Part shown: one piece after another, positions 22,987-32,210 of the stretch
Position numbering within the stretch: the first letter of the stretch is position 1
Layout of the letters: each line of letters starts with the position of its first letter
Source of the DNA: Candidatus Methylopumilus turicensis
Lineage (GTDB): Bacteria > Pseudomonadota > Gammaproteobacteria > Burkholderiales > Methylophilaceae
Direction: 5' to 3'
Assembly: GCF_000953015.1 (NCBI RefSeq)
Contig: NZ_LN794158.1
Coordinates: 124,001 to 188,000 of the forward strand
DNA: 64,000 nucleotides
Notes under the pieces: generated by a model
The model's input: the letters and a program-made list of their open reading frames with translations, nothing else
What the model was told of the DNA's origin: nothing
Database searches by the model: none
Program-made: the position numbers and the translations under genes

Positions 22987-25900
22987 TTAGGCCTTGGATC
23001 TTGGAAATCGGGTCTTCCATTTCTCTAGGCCGTTCATAACTAATGAATAAGCTGCCGGGACAACGACTAAGGTAAGTAGGGTCGATGAAATCATCCCCCC
23101 AATAATCGCAACAGATAATGGCTTGTTAGTTTCGCTACCAGCTCCAAATCCAAGCGCAGCGGGCAGCAGTGCTAAAATAATAGTGAGTGATGTCATCACC
23201 ACTGGGCGCAGTCTTATTGGACACGCCTCTCTCAGAGCTTCGTTAATTCCAGCCCCTCGATCACGCAATTGATTGGTTAGGTCGACCAATAAGATGGAGT
23301 TTTTAGCGACCAACCCGATGAGCAGGACTAGACCAATCATGGAGTAAATGTTGAGCGAATCGCCCGAAAGTAGGAGCGCGATTAATCCACCAATAATCGC
23401 GAGTGGCTGAGCCAACATAATAATTAGTGGTTGAATAAAAGAGTTGAATTGGCTTGCGAGGACCATGTATAACAAGATGAATGCAAGAATAAAAACAAAT
23501 TTAATGTTCTTAAATGTTTTACCAAACTCTTCTGCTTGGCCAGTCATTTTGAGTGTGTAGTTTGGAGGTAAAATTTTTGCGGTAGTTTCTTTAACAAGCG
23601 TAACTGCTTCGCCCAGTGGCATACTGGGGTTGGCATAAAAGTTGGCTGAATATTGCAAGTCATAGCGCCCAATAACTGCTGCGCCCAAGGTTTTTTTAAA
23701 GCTAGCAACCGAATCTAAACGCACTAACTCCCCGCTTGCACTCCTTAAATAAATTTTACTTAAGTCTGTGGTCTGCTTTAAGTCATCCTCATTCGCCTTG
23801 AGCCTGATGTCGTAACGTTGTCCATCTCCATTAAAATCATTATATTTGGCAATGTTTAGACCCCCTGCATACATGCTTACAGCACTCGCCACGTCTTGAG
23901 CACTTAAGCCCAAAGAAGCTGCGCGCGCGCGATCAATATTCATATCCAGTTGAGGCAGGTCTAGTTGTACATCTAAATCCACTTTTCCCATTTCAGAATT
24001 TTTAGTGAGGGACTGTTGAATTTGTTTGGAGAGGCTACCAATCTCTTCAAGGCGCTGACCAGTGATAATGAATTGTAGCTTCTCGGAACGTTGTCCTTTT
24101 GCGATTGAGGCCGGAGAGGGGATAGCCTTTACGCCAGGGATAAGGTCGAATTGTTTTTTGAGTTCCTTCATCAGGTCTTTTTGAGATTTTTCGCGCTCGG
24201 TTTTGGGGACCAAACGTACATTGACGTTGCCTTGATTGACCTGACCTTTAGAGCCTGAGCCTATCGTAGCAAAGTAACTCGAAATTTCCTTGGGATGACT
24301 GGCGAGGGTTGCTTCTACTAATTTCATTCTAGTGTCGGTGTAGTCCAAGCTGGAGCCAAGCGGTGTCTTGACGCTGATTGTGAAACTCCCCTCATCGGCT
24401 TCTGGTACAAAATCTTTTTGTACATTTTTCATCGCATAGCCTCCGCCCAATACCACGAAAAGTATCGTAATAATGAGGACGCGCCAGCGATAATTGAGGC
24501 TCATGTTGAGTAAATAATGATAAGCCGCATCAAGCTTTGCTAAGTTTTTTTCAATCGCACTATAGAATTGATTCTCTTTGTGACCGGCGGTTAAGTAGCG
24601 TGAACAAAGCATTGGGGTAAGTGTGAGAGAAACAAAGAGTGATGCAAGCACACCGAAGGTGACGACCACACCGAAAGATTTAAAAAACATGCCGACAATG
24701 CCATCCATAAAAATGACAGGTGCAAAAATACAAATAAGTGAAAGTGATGCGGCAACGACTGCAAAAGTCACCTCTCTTGATCCATTGATGGCAGCGCTCA
24801 TTGGATCCTTATCGATATGCTCACGATGACGGAATATGTTTTCAAGCACCACAATTGCATCGTCCACCACCACGCCAATTAAAAGAAGCAAGCCCAGCAA
24901 TGTCATTGAGTTGAATGTAAACCCTGAGAAGTACATCACCGCAATTGCTCCCAAGAGTGATACTGGAATTGCAGTGGCAACGATCAGTGTTGAACGTATT
25001 GAACGCAGGAAAATAAATACAATTAGAGCTGCAAGCAGTGTGCCAGTGAACAAATGCTCTTTGAGTGAGGCGACCATTTGATTAATAAAAATTGAGTCAT
25101 TGGTGGAAATTTCTAGTTTCATGCCAGGTGGTAAGTTGGGCCTTATCTCCTCTTCTAATCTACGTTCGACCTCTTTGATGATTTCAACCGTATTGGAGTT
25201 GGCGATTTTTACCATGCCTAGTCCAACCGTAGGCTGACCTTTATAACGCGCCACTTGTCGATTGTCAGTGATGCTATCAGTCACAGTTGCAATATCTTTA
25301 AGATGAACTGGCGAGCCATCTTTGTAATGAATGATCAAGTCACCTAAGTCTTTAATATTATGAAACTCTAGATCAAGTTTAATTAACTTCTCCGTTTGGC
25401 TGCTGACTAGAAAGCCACCAGGTAACTGGACATGCTCTCGGTTAAATGCGTTGATTAAATCACTTGCGGTAAGCCGGTAAGCTGCCATTCTCTCGGGAGA
25501 AAGGGTGACGCGAACAACGCGATCACGGCGCCCGCCTAATGTCACTTCACCAACGCCGTTGATGGTTTCAAATTTCTTTTTGAGTACATTGGTTGCGTAC
25601 AAGTTGAGTTGTTGTATCGTTCGGTCGCCTGTAAGCGCCAGCCATATAACAGCCTGAGCATTGGTATCAACTTTTTGGATGGTCGGTGGATCTGTATCCG
25701 CTGGCAGTTTCTTGAGCACTTGACTCACTTTAGACTGGACTTCGTTATACGCAACATCAATATTTTTATTGAGTGCAAATGTAATGGTGATGGTAGAAAC
25801 GCCAGGCGACGATGAAGACTGTATGTGTTCAATTCCAGGCGTGGTGTTTACTGCTGTTTCGATAATGCTAGTAATGCTGGCATCCACCACGTCCGGGTTA

Positions 25901-26061
25901 GCCCCCTTGAGCGTAGTGTTCACCATGATGATTGGAAAATCGATTGCTGGAATGCGGTCAATGCCAATACGTTGATAAGAAATAATGCCGAAGAGGACGA
26001 TGACGGCGGACAGCATCCATGCTAGTACATGGCGTTTGATAGAAAGCTCAGGCAAATTCAT
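22987..26061 (-). CDS. RND efflux transporter, HAE1-like inner-membrane pump
   Basis: A 1024-residue proton-driven RND pump similar to AcrB/MexB-type HAE1 proteins. It has twelve expected membrane helices, two large periplasmic loops, the TM4 proton-relay pair (GVVVDDAIVVLENIF), a TM1 start (VLAWMLSAVIVLFGI) and the second-half TM10/11 markers (ALPAALGFGAGSE). The second half begins with the LLNMSLNYRWRVLIITILFVV helix. It is encoded just downstream of a periplasmic adaptor on the same strand, with a 33-base gap. No outer-membrane TolC-like channel gene is in the window. Exported compounds are unknown. Confidence 0.92.
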   Translation of the reverse strand: MNLPELSIKRHVLAWMLSAVIVLFGIISYQRIGIDRIPAIDFPIIMVNTTLKGANPDVVDASITSIIETAVNTTPGIEHIQSSSSPGVSTITITFALNKNIDVAYNEVQSKVSQVLKKLPADTDPPTIQKVDTNAQAVIWLALTGDRTIQQLNLYATNVLKKKFETINGVGEVTLGGRRDRVVRVTLSPERMAAYRLTASDLINAFNREHVQLPGGFLVSSQTEKLIKLDLEFHNIKDLGDLIIHYKDGSPVHLKDIATVTDSITDNRQVARYKGQPTVGLGMVKIANSNTVEIIKEVERRLEEEIRPNLPPGMKLEISTNDSIFINQMVASLKEHLFTGTLLAALIVFIFLRSIRSTLIVATAIPVSLLGAIAVMYFSGFTFNSMTLLGLLLLIGVVVDDAIVVLENIFRHREHIDKDPMSAAINGSREVTFAVVAASLSLICIFAPVIFMDGIVGMFFKSFGVVVTFGVLASLFVSLTLTPMLCSRYLTAGHKENQFYSAIEKNLAKLDAAYHYLLNMSLNYRWRVLIITILFVVLGGGYAMKNVQKDFVPEADEGSFTISVKTPLGSSLDYTDTRMKLVEATLASHPKEISSYFATIGSGSKGQVNQGNVNVRLVPKTEREKSQKDLMKELKKQFDLIPGVKAIPSPASIAKGQRSEKLQFIITGQRLEEIGSLSKQIQQSLTKNSEMGKVDLDVQLDLPQLDMNIDRARAASLGLSAQDVASAVSMYAGGLNIAKYNDFNGDGQRYDIRLKANEDDLKQTTDLSKIYLRSASGELVRLDSVASFKKTLGAAVIGRYDLQYSANFYANPSMPLGEAVTLVKETTAKILPPNYTLKMTGQAEEFGKTFKNIKFVFILAFILLYMVLASQFNSFIQPLIIMLAQPLAIIGGLIALLLSGDSLNIYSMIGLVLLIGLVAKNSILLVDLTNQLRDRGAGINEALREACPIRLRPVVMTSLTIILALLPAALGFGAGSETNKPLSVAIIGGMISSTLLTLVVVPAAYSLVMNGLEKWKTRFPRSKA

Positions 26062-26094
26062 GCGATTTTCTCTTAAATTTCTTGATGAGTGCGT

Positions 26095-27216
26095 TTATTG
26101 TTTGGATGGTTTTTTGGCTTCAATTTTTACTTTTGCTTGATCGGTCAGAAATGCTGCGCCATCTTTTGCGATGACTTCTCCAGCAACTAAGCCCTCGATA
26201 ATTTCGATTTTCCCATCCTGACGTATGCCTGTTTTTACAATACGTTGCAGTGCTTGTCCTTGATGAATGACATAGACCACTTCGCCGGCTGGCCTTAATA
26301 CGACACACTGCTCATGCACTAAGACAGCATCGGAGTGCTCCCCTAAAATAATTTCACCTGTAACACTTGCGCCAGGCTGCCATCCGGCCTGATCTGTCAC
26401 ATCAGCAATCACATCCACGGCACGGTTTGTTTCACTGATTAAAGGTTTTAATTCTTTGATTGTGCTGACTAAGATGTTCGACGAGGTGGGCGTTGTGAGC
26501 CTCACCTTAATCCCAGCATGAATTTTGGCAGCCATATTTTCGGGGAGTGGTAAATGCGCACGTAATTTTTGTTTGCTGATGATTTGCAAAATTGGGTCAC
26601 CAATTTTGACATATTCACCTGTCGAGACGATTTGTTTTTGCACCACGCCATCAATCGGGGCAACGATGGTGGTTTTTGCACGCGTATGTTCGATGATGGC
26701 AATTTGCGCTTTTGCGCCATTAAGTTGATTTTGTAGTGCAAGATGTTGTGTGGTGACGTCGTCTAATGCATTTTGTGAGATGAACTTCTTTTGAACGAGC
26801 GTTTGATTTCGCTCTACGATACGCCCCTGATTGATTGTGAGTGCTTCCAACCTTGCCACTTCTGCTTGTGCATGTGAGCGCTCTAAATTGTAATCGGTTG
26901 GATCTAATAAGGCTAAAATAGCGCCCTTTTTGACTGTCTGTCCAGGGTGCGCTAGCATTTTGATCACTCTGCCAGAGGCCTCCGCTACTAAAGTTGGATC
27001 CATTAAGCCCTCTAATGTACCGACAGACACTTCTCGAATCTCTAAAACGCTTGATTCTGCAACAGTGGTGCTAATGAGTGCGGCTTGTGGTTTTTTCTTC
27101 GCGTCAGCTTCAGACTCTTTTTTACCGCAAGCCGTGAGTGCAAGGCTAATGATTAAAGTGGTTGAAATTAAGATGGTCGTTATGATGCGGCTTGAATAAT
27201 ATTGCTTATGTTGCAT
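26095..27216 (-). CDS. RND periplasmic adaptor (membrane fusion protein), lipoprotein
   Basis: The adaptor joins the RND pump to an outer-membrane channel. It has a lipoprotein signal (TTLIISLALTAC, lipobox LTAC), a barrel-sandwich/lipoyl motif (GRVIKMLAHPGQTVKKGAILALLD), an alpha-helical hairpin (residues roughly 100-165, repeated heptads around NQTLVQKKFISQNALDD), the second lipoyl half (IVAPIDGVVQKQIVSTGEYVKIGDPILQI) and a beta-barrel domain. I prefer the ATG at 27216 (MQHKQ), giving about 373 residues; starts at 27231 and 27261 are possible but have no ribosome site. It lies 33 bases upstream of the pump gene and is probably co-transcribed. The cargo is unknown. Confidence 0.9.
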   Translation of the reverse strand: MQHKQYYSSRIITTILISTTLIISLALTACGKKESEADAKKKPQAALISTTVAESSVLEIREVSVGTLEGLMDPTLVAEASGRVIKMLAHPGQTVKKGAILALLDPTDYNLERSHAQAEVARLEALTINQGRIVERNQTLVQKKFISQNALDDVTTQHLALQNQLNGAKAQIAIIEHTRAKTTIVAPIDGVVQKQIVSTGEYVKIGDPILQIISKQKLRAHLPLPENMAAKIHAGIKVRLTTPTSSNILVSTIKELKPLISETNRAVDVIADVTDQAGWQPGASVTGEIILGEHSDAVLVHEQCVVLRPAGEVVYVIHQGQALQRIVKTGIRQDGKIEIIEGLVAGEVIAKDGAAFLTDQAKVKIEAKKPSKQ

Positions 27217-27275
27217 TCTAAAAGCTTTCATTAGGAATTGTTTAGAGTATAGCGAAGTCACTTAACAAAGTATCA

Positions 27276-27812
27276 TTATGTATGAATGCTTGACCAATCA
27301 AAGTAAGGCCCAGGATCAGTTTTTCTGTCAGGCGCAATGTTTGAATGACCAGTGATTGCTTTAATCGGATACTTTACTTTAATCGCTTCGATTAAAACGT
27401 TGAGCGTCTGGTATTGAGGAGGTTCAAATGCTTCATAATCACTTCCTTCCAGTTCAATACCGATCGAAAAGTCGTTACATTGCTCCCGGCCCTCCCAGAT
27501 TGACTTTCCAGCATGCCACGCGCGATCATTGCATGATGCAAATTGAATAATACTTCCATCGCGACGAATGAAAAAATGCGATGAAACTTTTAGGTGAGAA
27601 ATTTCTGCGTAATAAGGATGTGCCTTAGGATCTAGCTGGTTAGTAAAAAGCGCTGTGACTGCGTCGCCGCCATATTGATTGGGTGGCAGGCTAATGTTGT
27701 GAATCACAATTAAAGAAATATCGTTTGCATCAGGACGCGCATCTCTATTTGGTGAGGCAATAAAATTTGCATCTAGATATATGCCTTGATCATTAATCTT
27801 AATATTCTGCAT
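27276..27812 (-). CDS. ampD: 1,6-anhydro-N-acetylmuramyl-L-alanine amidase AmpD
   Basis: AmpD is a cytoplasmic zinc amidase that cleaves the amide between anhydro-MurNAc and L-alanine during peptidoglycan recycling and controls AmpR-dependent beta-lactamase. The 178-residue protein (usual about 180-190) contains zinc ligands in LIVIHNISLPP and the C-terminal HSNIAPDRKTDPG (His and Asp), the substrate-binding WHAGKS and the IGIELEG motif. It is on the minus strand, between the RND operon and a plus-strand antiporter gene. No ampR or ampG is nearby. I take the ATG at 27812 (MQNIKINDQG). The assignment is firm. Confidence 0.93.
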   Translation of the reverse strand: MQNIKINDQGIYLDANFIASPNRDARPDANDISLIVIHNISLPPNQYGGDAVTALFTNQLDPKAHPYYAEISHLKVSSHFFIRRDGSIIQFASCNDRAWHAGKSIWEGREQCNDFSIGIELEGSDYEAFEPPQYQTLNVLIEAIKVKYPIKAITGHSNIAPDRKTDPGPYFDWSSIHT

Positions 27813-27866
27813 GCTTAATAGTCGCTTATCCGATAAAATTCAGCTATATATTTTTGAGGGGTCATC

Positions 27867-28865
27867 ATGATTTTTGCCGAATTGTTTTTGTTTCTCATTG
27901 TTATTCTAATTGCTGCCGAAGTGTTTACCAATGCACTTGAGCATTTAGGCGAAAAACTTGGCATCTCTGAAGGGGTGACAGGCTCATTATTTGCAGCCGT
28001 GGGGACTGCTTTACCAGAGACTTCGGTCCCATTATTAGCGTTAATGGCAGGGACAAGTAACACGCATCTCAATGAAGAAATTGGAGTTGGTGCCATCTTG
28101 GGCGCCCCATTGATGCTCTCTACGCTTTCTCTTTCTTTACTATCGTTTGCTGTTTTAAAAAACAGAAAGTCGACCGGACATTTTCACCCTGAAAAAACAG
28201 GCTTAAAGCGAGATTTAGATTTTTTCCTCGTCGCTTTTGGTTTTGCGACATTGGCGTTATTTTTACCCCACGGCGGTGTGTTACGTTATGCCATTGGCTT
28301 CTCAATGGTCACGATTTATTTTGTTTATATCATGTTGACGTTAAGGGCTTCAAAAGCCTTGGTGGCAGATGGTCATGCGACTGAAGCCGATAGCCCGATG
28401 TTTTTGTGTCGCTTAGGCTTACCCAATTATATGGCAGTCGTGGTTGTGCAGTTGGTGTTAGGTTTGTTGTTGCTCATTTATGGTGCAAAAGGTTTTATCT
28501 CAGGCATAGAAGGCGCTTCTGAATTACTCGGGATAACGCCTTTGTTACTTTCTCTTTTAGTAATACCGATTGCGACAGAGTTACCTGAAAAAGTGAACAG
28601 CATTCTATGGGTGCGTAAAGGTAAAGACACTTTGGCCTTTGGAAATATTACGGGTGCGTTGGTTTTTCAAGGCACGTTGTTGCCAGCCATCGGTATTATG
28701 CTGACCCCGTGGGTTCCACAAAAAGAAGTGTTTGCGGGGGTCGTAGTGACCTTGCTGGGTATCTTATGGCTTCGCTGGATGATTTCCCGCGGACAGCTTC
28801 GTGTTTGGCACGTTTGGGTCAATGGTTTGATGTATGTTGGGTACTTGGTGTTTGCGCTTAGTTAA
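27867..28865 (+). CDS. CaCA-family cation antiporter (Na+/Ca2+ exchanger-like)
   Basis: This 332-residue inner-membrane protein is a sodium/calcium exchanger-like antiporter with two repeated alpha-motifs. The first, in GEKLGISEGVTGSLFAAVGTALPETSVPLLAL, carries the G-S-x-x-x-x-x-G-T-x-x-P-E core. The second, in ISGIEGASELLGITPLLLSLLVIPIATELPEKVNSIL, is its inverted copy with Thr-Glu-Leu-Pro-Glu. About ten hydrophobic segments fit the family. The ion specificity cannot be read from sequence (Ca2+, or another divalent cation). Start at the ATG at 27867 with a GAGGGG-like upstream site. It stands alone, convergent with the NtrC-type regulator gene. Confidence 0.85.
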   Translation: MIFAELFLFLIVILIAAEVFTNALEHLGEKLGISEGVTGSLFAAVGTALPETSVPLLALMAGTSNTHLNEEIGVGAILGAPLMLSTLSLSLLSFAVLKNRKSTGHFHPEKTGLKRDLDFFLVAFGFATLALFLPHGGVLRYAIGFSMVTIYFVYIMLTLRASKALVADGHATEADSPMFLCRLGLPNYMAVVVVQLVLGLLLLIYGAKGFISGIEGASELLGITPLLLSLLVIPIATELPEKVNSILWVRKGKDTLAFGNITGALVFQGTLLPAIGIMLTPWVPQKEVFAGVVVTLLGILWLRWMISRGQLRVWHVWVNGLMYVGYLVFALS

Positions 28866-28877
28866 ATTTTTTTATTG

Positions 28878-30194
28878 TTAGTCCTCATCGCTTTTACTAA
28901 ATCCAAGTTTAGCGAGGCGGTAACGTAATGTCCTAAAGCTAACGCCCAGTAATTTTGCTGCTGCCGTTTTGTTTTGTTTTGTTTTTGCTAAAGCCTCTTT
29001 AATCGCCTGCTTCTCAATTTTCTCCAAATAACTTGGGAGTGATAGCGCTGTAACATCAAGTGTCGCTGATTCGGGCAGTGCGATCTGCTCTTTGATGTGT
29101 AGATCCTCTGTCGTAATTTGCTTGCCATCACATAAAGCAAATGCTCGCTCTAATGTATTCTTCAATTCCCTAACGTTGCCAACAAATCGACAGTTTTTTA
29201 ATTTATTGAGTGCGCTATCGGAAATAGTGACAGGGCTTTCGCCAGATGCTTCAGCAATCTTAACAAGCAAATGTTGAGCAACCACGGGAATATCATCTGT
29301 GATTTCTCGCAATGCCGGCATTTGAAGACTCATGACATTGATATGGTAGTAAAATTTTTGGTTCAAAATACCTTGTTCTATTAGCGCCTGAATATCTTGA
29401 TGTGTGGCTCCAATATATCGGATGTCTAGGGTTTCATTTTCAATGAAATCAATGAGTTTGTTTTGAATAGAAATTGGTAATTTATCAATGCTATCTAAAA
29501 AAAGCGTGCCGCCTATAGCCTTTTTCAAGAAGCCCTCATGTTCCTTTTTTGGATCTTGAGGATTCGTTTTCGTGTATCCAAAAAAGTCTTTTTCAGCATT
29601 GTCGAGATGAAGTGCTGCACAATTTACCTTAATAAAAGGCTGTTCACGTCTCAGACTATTTAAATGCAATAATCTTGCGGCAGTTTCCTTGCCAGTACCT
29701 AGCTCGCCTGTAATGAATAGCGGGGATTGATTGTGGGACATCTTTTCAAGTGCCAACCTAACATGCTGCATAGCAATTGAATTTCCGAGCAGGGAAATTT
29801 TCGCATGACGCAGCTCATTGCTTTGTCCAAATTTAAGTGCGGCTCGAACCAATGCTTGTAATTGTTGCAATTCAATCGGTTTGCTCAAATAATCAAAAGC
29901 GCCTGCCTTTAATGCAGATACGGCATTATCAGCGTTAGCAAATGCAGTCATGATGGCGATAGGTAAGCCCGATTGTTGAAAGCCAATATGCTTCACCAAG
30001 TCAAGACCATTGCCGTCAGGTAAACGCATATCTGTCAAACACAAGTCGTAATGACGGTGTGCAATTAAATGCTTTGCATCAGCAACAGTCTCGCTGCATT
30101 CTGCTTTTATACCCATTTTCTCGAGACTGGCCGCAATAAATTTTAGTATGGTAGGTTCGTCGTCAACAATCAGGCAGGTGGGTTTTGTGGTCAT
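28878..30194 (-). CDS. NtrC-family response regulator with degenerate sigma54 contact motifs
   Basis: This 438-residue protein has receiver (1-115, phosphoacceptor Asp55), AAA+ (about 130-360) and Fis-type helix-turn-helix (LEKIEKQAIKEALAKTKQNKTAAAKLLGVSFRTLRYRL) domains. It resembles PilR-type regulators. The Walker A is present (GELGTGKE, 163-170). The GAFTGA loop expected in sigma54 activators is replaced by YTKTNPQDPK near 207-216, and the Walker B reads FLDSID rather than FLDEIG. It may therefore not activate sigma54 polymerase in the usual way and may act as a phosphorylation-dependent DNA-binding protein instead. No histidine kinase gene adjoins it. It runs convergent to the antiporter gene. 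Confidence 0.82.
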   Translation of the reverse strand: MTTKPTCLIVDDEPTILKFIAASLEKMGIKAECSETVADAKHLIAHRHYDLCLTDMRLPDGNGLDLVKHIGFQQSGLPIAIMTAFANADNAVSALKAGAFDYLSKPIELQQLQALVRAALKFGQSNELRHAKISLLGNSIAMQHVRLALEKMSHNQSPLFITGELGTGKETAARLLHLNSLRREQPFIKVNCAALHLDNAEKDFFGYTKTNPQDPKKEHEGFLKKAIGGTLFLDSIDKLPISIQNKLIDFIENETLDIRYIGATHQDIQALIEQGILNQKFYYHINVMSLQMPALREITDDIPVVAQHLLVKIAEASGESPVTISDSALNKLKNCRFVGNVRELKNTLERAFALCDGKQITTEDLHIKEQIALPESATLDVTALSLPSYLEKIEKQAIKEALAKTKQNKTAAAKLLGVSFRTLRYRLAKLGFSKSDED

Positions 30195-30327
30195 GAGTTT
30201 TTGGTTATTATAAAACTGTCGTAGATTGTAGCTAAATTATGGCCTAGCTAACAATCAGAATATTTAATCTCTTAACACGCAAGCAATCTACTTTGCTTTT
30301 TGGCTTGAAAGCGATACATTAAGACAA

Positions 30328-30945
30328 ATGGCAACAAGACATGAACTATCAGATTTTCTTGAGCAGGTTGAGCGAAGGGCTTTTAAGCAAACGGCTTACG
30401 CCGTTCGGGACGAACATACAGCTTTGGATATTGTGCAGGATGCAATGATGAAGCTTGTGGAAAAGTATCCGGATAAGCCTGTAAGCGAGCTTCCTATGCT
30501 CTTTCAGCGCATATTACAAAATACGATGCGTGATTTTTGGCGTCGTCAGAAAGTCAGAAATATTTGGACTACCTTACTTTCTTCTTTTAGTGTGCCCGGC
30601 GAAGATGGTGAAGAGTCCGATCCACTTGAAATGCTGACATCATCTAACCGAAATGTGCAAGACGAGCCTGAGGCTCAGCTTGAACAACGTCAAACAATGC
30701 GTTTAATTGAAGAGGCATTACATCAACTCCCCACGCGTCAACGTGAAGCCTTTATCATGCGTTATTGGGAAGATATGGATGTTGCTGAAACAGCGACAGC
30801 AATGGGTTGTTCTCAAGGAAGCGTAAAAACACACTGTTCCCGTGCAGTCCGTGCGATGGCAAGCACTTTAGAAAAACATGGTTTAGTTGAAAAGATGTTG
30901 GCTAATCATCGATTGGTAAAGAAAGAAGTGAATGATGAAGCTTGA
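30328..30945 (+). CDS. RNA polymerase sigma factor, ECF/sigma-70 family
   Basis: This 205-residue protein is an extracytoplasmic-function-type sigma factor. The sigma2 domain (about 20-90, EHTALDIVQDAMMKLVEKYPDKP) is followed by a long linker and the sigma4 helix-turn-helix (RLIEEALHQLPTRQREAFIMRYWEDMDVAETATAMGCSQGSVKTHCSRAVRAM). It is the first gene of a four-gene set with DUF3619, DUF3106 and RDD proteins, an arrangement seen in many Betaproteobacteria. The DUF3619 gene overlaps its last codons, suggesting that this protein acts as or with an anti-sigma factor (inference). The target regulon is unknown. Confidence 0.87.
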   Translation: MATRHELSDFLEQVERRAFKQTAYAVRDEHTALDIVQDAMMKLVEKYPDKPVSELPMLFQRILQNTMRDFWRRQKVRNIWTTLLSSFSVPGEDGEESDPLEMLTSSNRNVQDEPEAQLEQRQTMRLIEEALHQLPTRQREAFIMRYWEDMDVAETATAMGCSQGSVKTHCSRAVRAMASTLEKHGLVEKMLANHRLVKKEVNDEA

Positions 30946-31336
30946 ACAGAAAAATTTAGAGCTGCAAGATGAGCAGCTGGCTAAAAAAATTGCATTAATG
31001 TTGAATAAACAATGTGAAAATATAGATGAGAGCACCGCCTCTAAGCTTAATTACGCGCGTCAACAAGCGCTTGCTAAGATGGCAAAATCTCCCTCTGGCA
31101 TGTCAATCAGCCAAAATGGGATGTTAGTATTGCTCGGTGGTTATTGGCATCAGTATCGCTTATTAATGACCGTCATGATGGGTGGGCTCGGTCTTGTTGC
31201 ATTATTAACTTTACAAAACATGACTAATCAAGAGGTGTATGGCCAAGAAGATGCTGATTTATTGTCTTCAGATCTCCCGCCTGAGGCTTATTTGAATGAG
31301 GCTTTTGATACATGGCTATCACAAAACGCAAGTTAA
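30935..31336 (+). CDS. DUF3619 protein, probable anti-sigma-like membrane protein
   Basis: This 133-residue protein matches the DUF3619 layout: a cytoplasmic N-terminal helix (LQDEQLAKKIALMLNKQ) and helical segment to about residue 60, a membrane span (about 70-90, LLMTVMMGGLGLVALLTL) and a short periplasmic C-terminus (EDADLLSSDLPPEAYLNEAFDTWL). It begins inside the sigma gene (overlap 11 bases, ATG at 30932 or 30935) and so is translationally coupled. By analogy with sigma/anti-sigma pairs I suggest it tethers the sigma factor, but no ZAS-type zinc motif is visible. The next gene overlaps its 3' end by 25 bases. Confidence 0.72.
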   Translation: MKLEQKNLELQDEQLAKKIALMLNKQCENIDESTASKLNYARQQALAKMAKSPSGMSISQNGMLVLLGGYWHQYRLLMTVMMGGLGLVALLTLQNMTNQEVYGQEDADLLSSDLPPEAYLNEAFDTWLSQNAS

Positions 31337-31761
31337 TATTGATTGTTTTCGCATTGACTGTTCTCTTGAGTCATTTAGTCAGAGCGGATGATGGGACTTT
31401 AAAACCTTGGGCATCTCTTAATGAGGACCAGCGTAAAGTGTTGGCGCCACTAGCGGAAGATTGGGACACCCTTAGGCCGTGGCAACGTGAGCGAATGCTC
31501 GAGATTGCGCATGAGTATCCTAAAATGACGCCAGATCGTCAGGAGCGCGTCCAGCAGCGATTGAATAGTTGGAGCAGAATGACGCCTTTTGAACGTGAGA
31601 ACGCGCGTAAACGCTTCCATCAATTCAAATCGTTGCCTCCTGAAAAAAAAGAAGAGCTTCGTCAGCACTGGCGGGTATATCGAGAGGCATCGCCGGAAAA
31701 GCGTCAGCAATTAAGAACGCAACATCCTGAAATTTTCGGCATAGAAGAAATCGAGCGGTAA
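31312..31761 (+). CDS. DUF3106 protein, secreted and Arg/Pro/Glu-rich
   Basis: This 149-residue protein of the DUF3106 family has a signal peptide (KRKLILIVFALTVLLSHLVRA) and a helical mature part built of repeated short units that read L-x-P/W-(E/D)-x-(R/K)...: WASLNEDQRKVLAPL, WDTLRPWQRERM, YPKMTPDRQERV, WSRMTPFERENAR, FKSLPPEKKEEL, YREASPEKRQQL. The unit is about 18-22 residues long and is typical of this family. It lies between DUF3619 and RDD genes, overlapping the former by 25 bases and abutting the latter. Its function is unknown; the repeats resemble periplasmic stress or scaffolding proteins. Confidence 0.75.
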   Translation: MAITKRKLILIVFALTVLLSHLVRADDGTLKPWASLNEDQRKVLAPLAEDWDTLRPWQRERMLEIAHEYPKMTPDRQERVQQRLNSWSRMTPFERENARKRFHQFKSLPPEKKEELRQHWRVYREASPEKRQQLRTQHPEIFGIEEIER

Positions 31762-32184
31762 ATGCAGTCAGTTTCATTATTAAAACGCGCTGCCTGCATG
31801 CTTTACGAAAGCATTTTGGTCTTCACACTCTTGTTTGTGACGGGAATTATTTATCGTGCCTTATTTGGCGATCCGCAATCCGGTTTTCAACAACACTTAT
31901 TTTTTCTTTATTCTTGGTCGATAGCAGGGATTTATTTTGTGTTTTGTTGGGTAAAAGTAGGGCAGACATTAGCAATGCAAACGTGGCGTGTAAAGTTGGT
32001 CGGTCGAGATGGTCAGCTATTGTCATTCGAACAATCTTCAAAACGTTATTTACTGGCCACTTTTAGTTTGATGTTTTTCGGACTGGGCTTTATTTGGGCA
32101 TTGTTTGATCGTGAGGGTTTGTCTCTGCACGATCGCTTGGCTGGTGGACGATTAGTGATGTTGCCGAAAAAAGCAGCGCCTTAA
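31762..32184 (+). CDS. RDD-family membrane protein
   Basis: This 140-residue inner-membrane protein has the RDD domain, with three hydrophobic segments (about 12-35, 45-68 and 100-118). The hallmark R..DD-like motif appears as LLKRAACMLYESILVF, with the Arg in the first helix region. Conserved K-V-G-Q-T and W-R-V-K-L-V-G-R-D-G-Q elements follow. Some RDD proteins act as Na+/H+ antiporters or membrane adaptors; the role here is not established. The ATG directly follows the DUF3106 stop. It is the last gene of the sigma-factor set, followed after 26 bases by convergent lptG. Confidence 0.85.
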   Translation: MQSVSLLKRAACMLYESILVFTLLFVTGIIYRALFGDPQSGFQQHLFFLYSWSIAGIYFVFCWVKVGQTLAMQTWRVKLVGRDGQLLSFEQSSKRYLLATFSLMFFGLGFIWALFDREGLSLHDRLAGGRLVMLPKKAAP

Positions 32185-32210
32185 GTGAGTCATTTTCAGC
32201 GCATCTGAAA

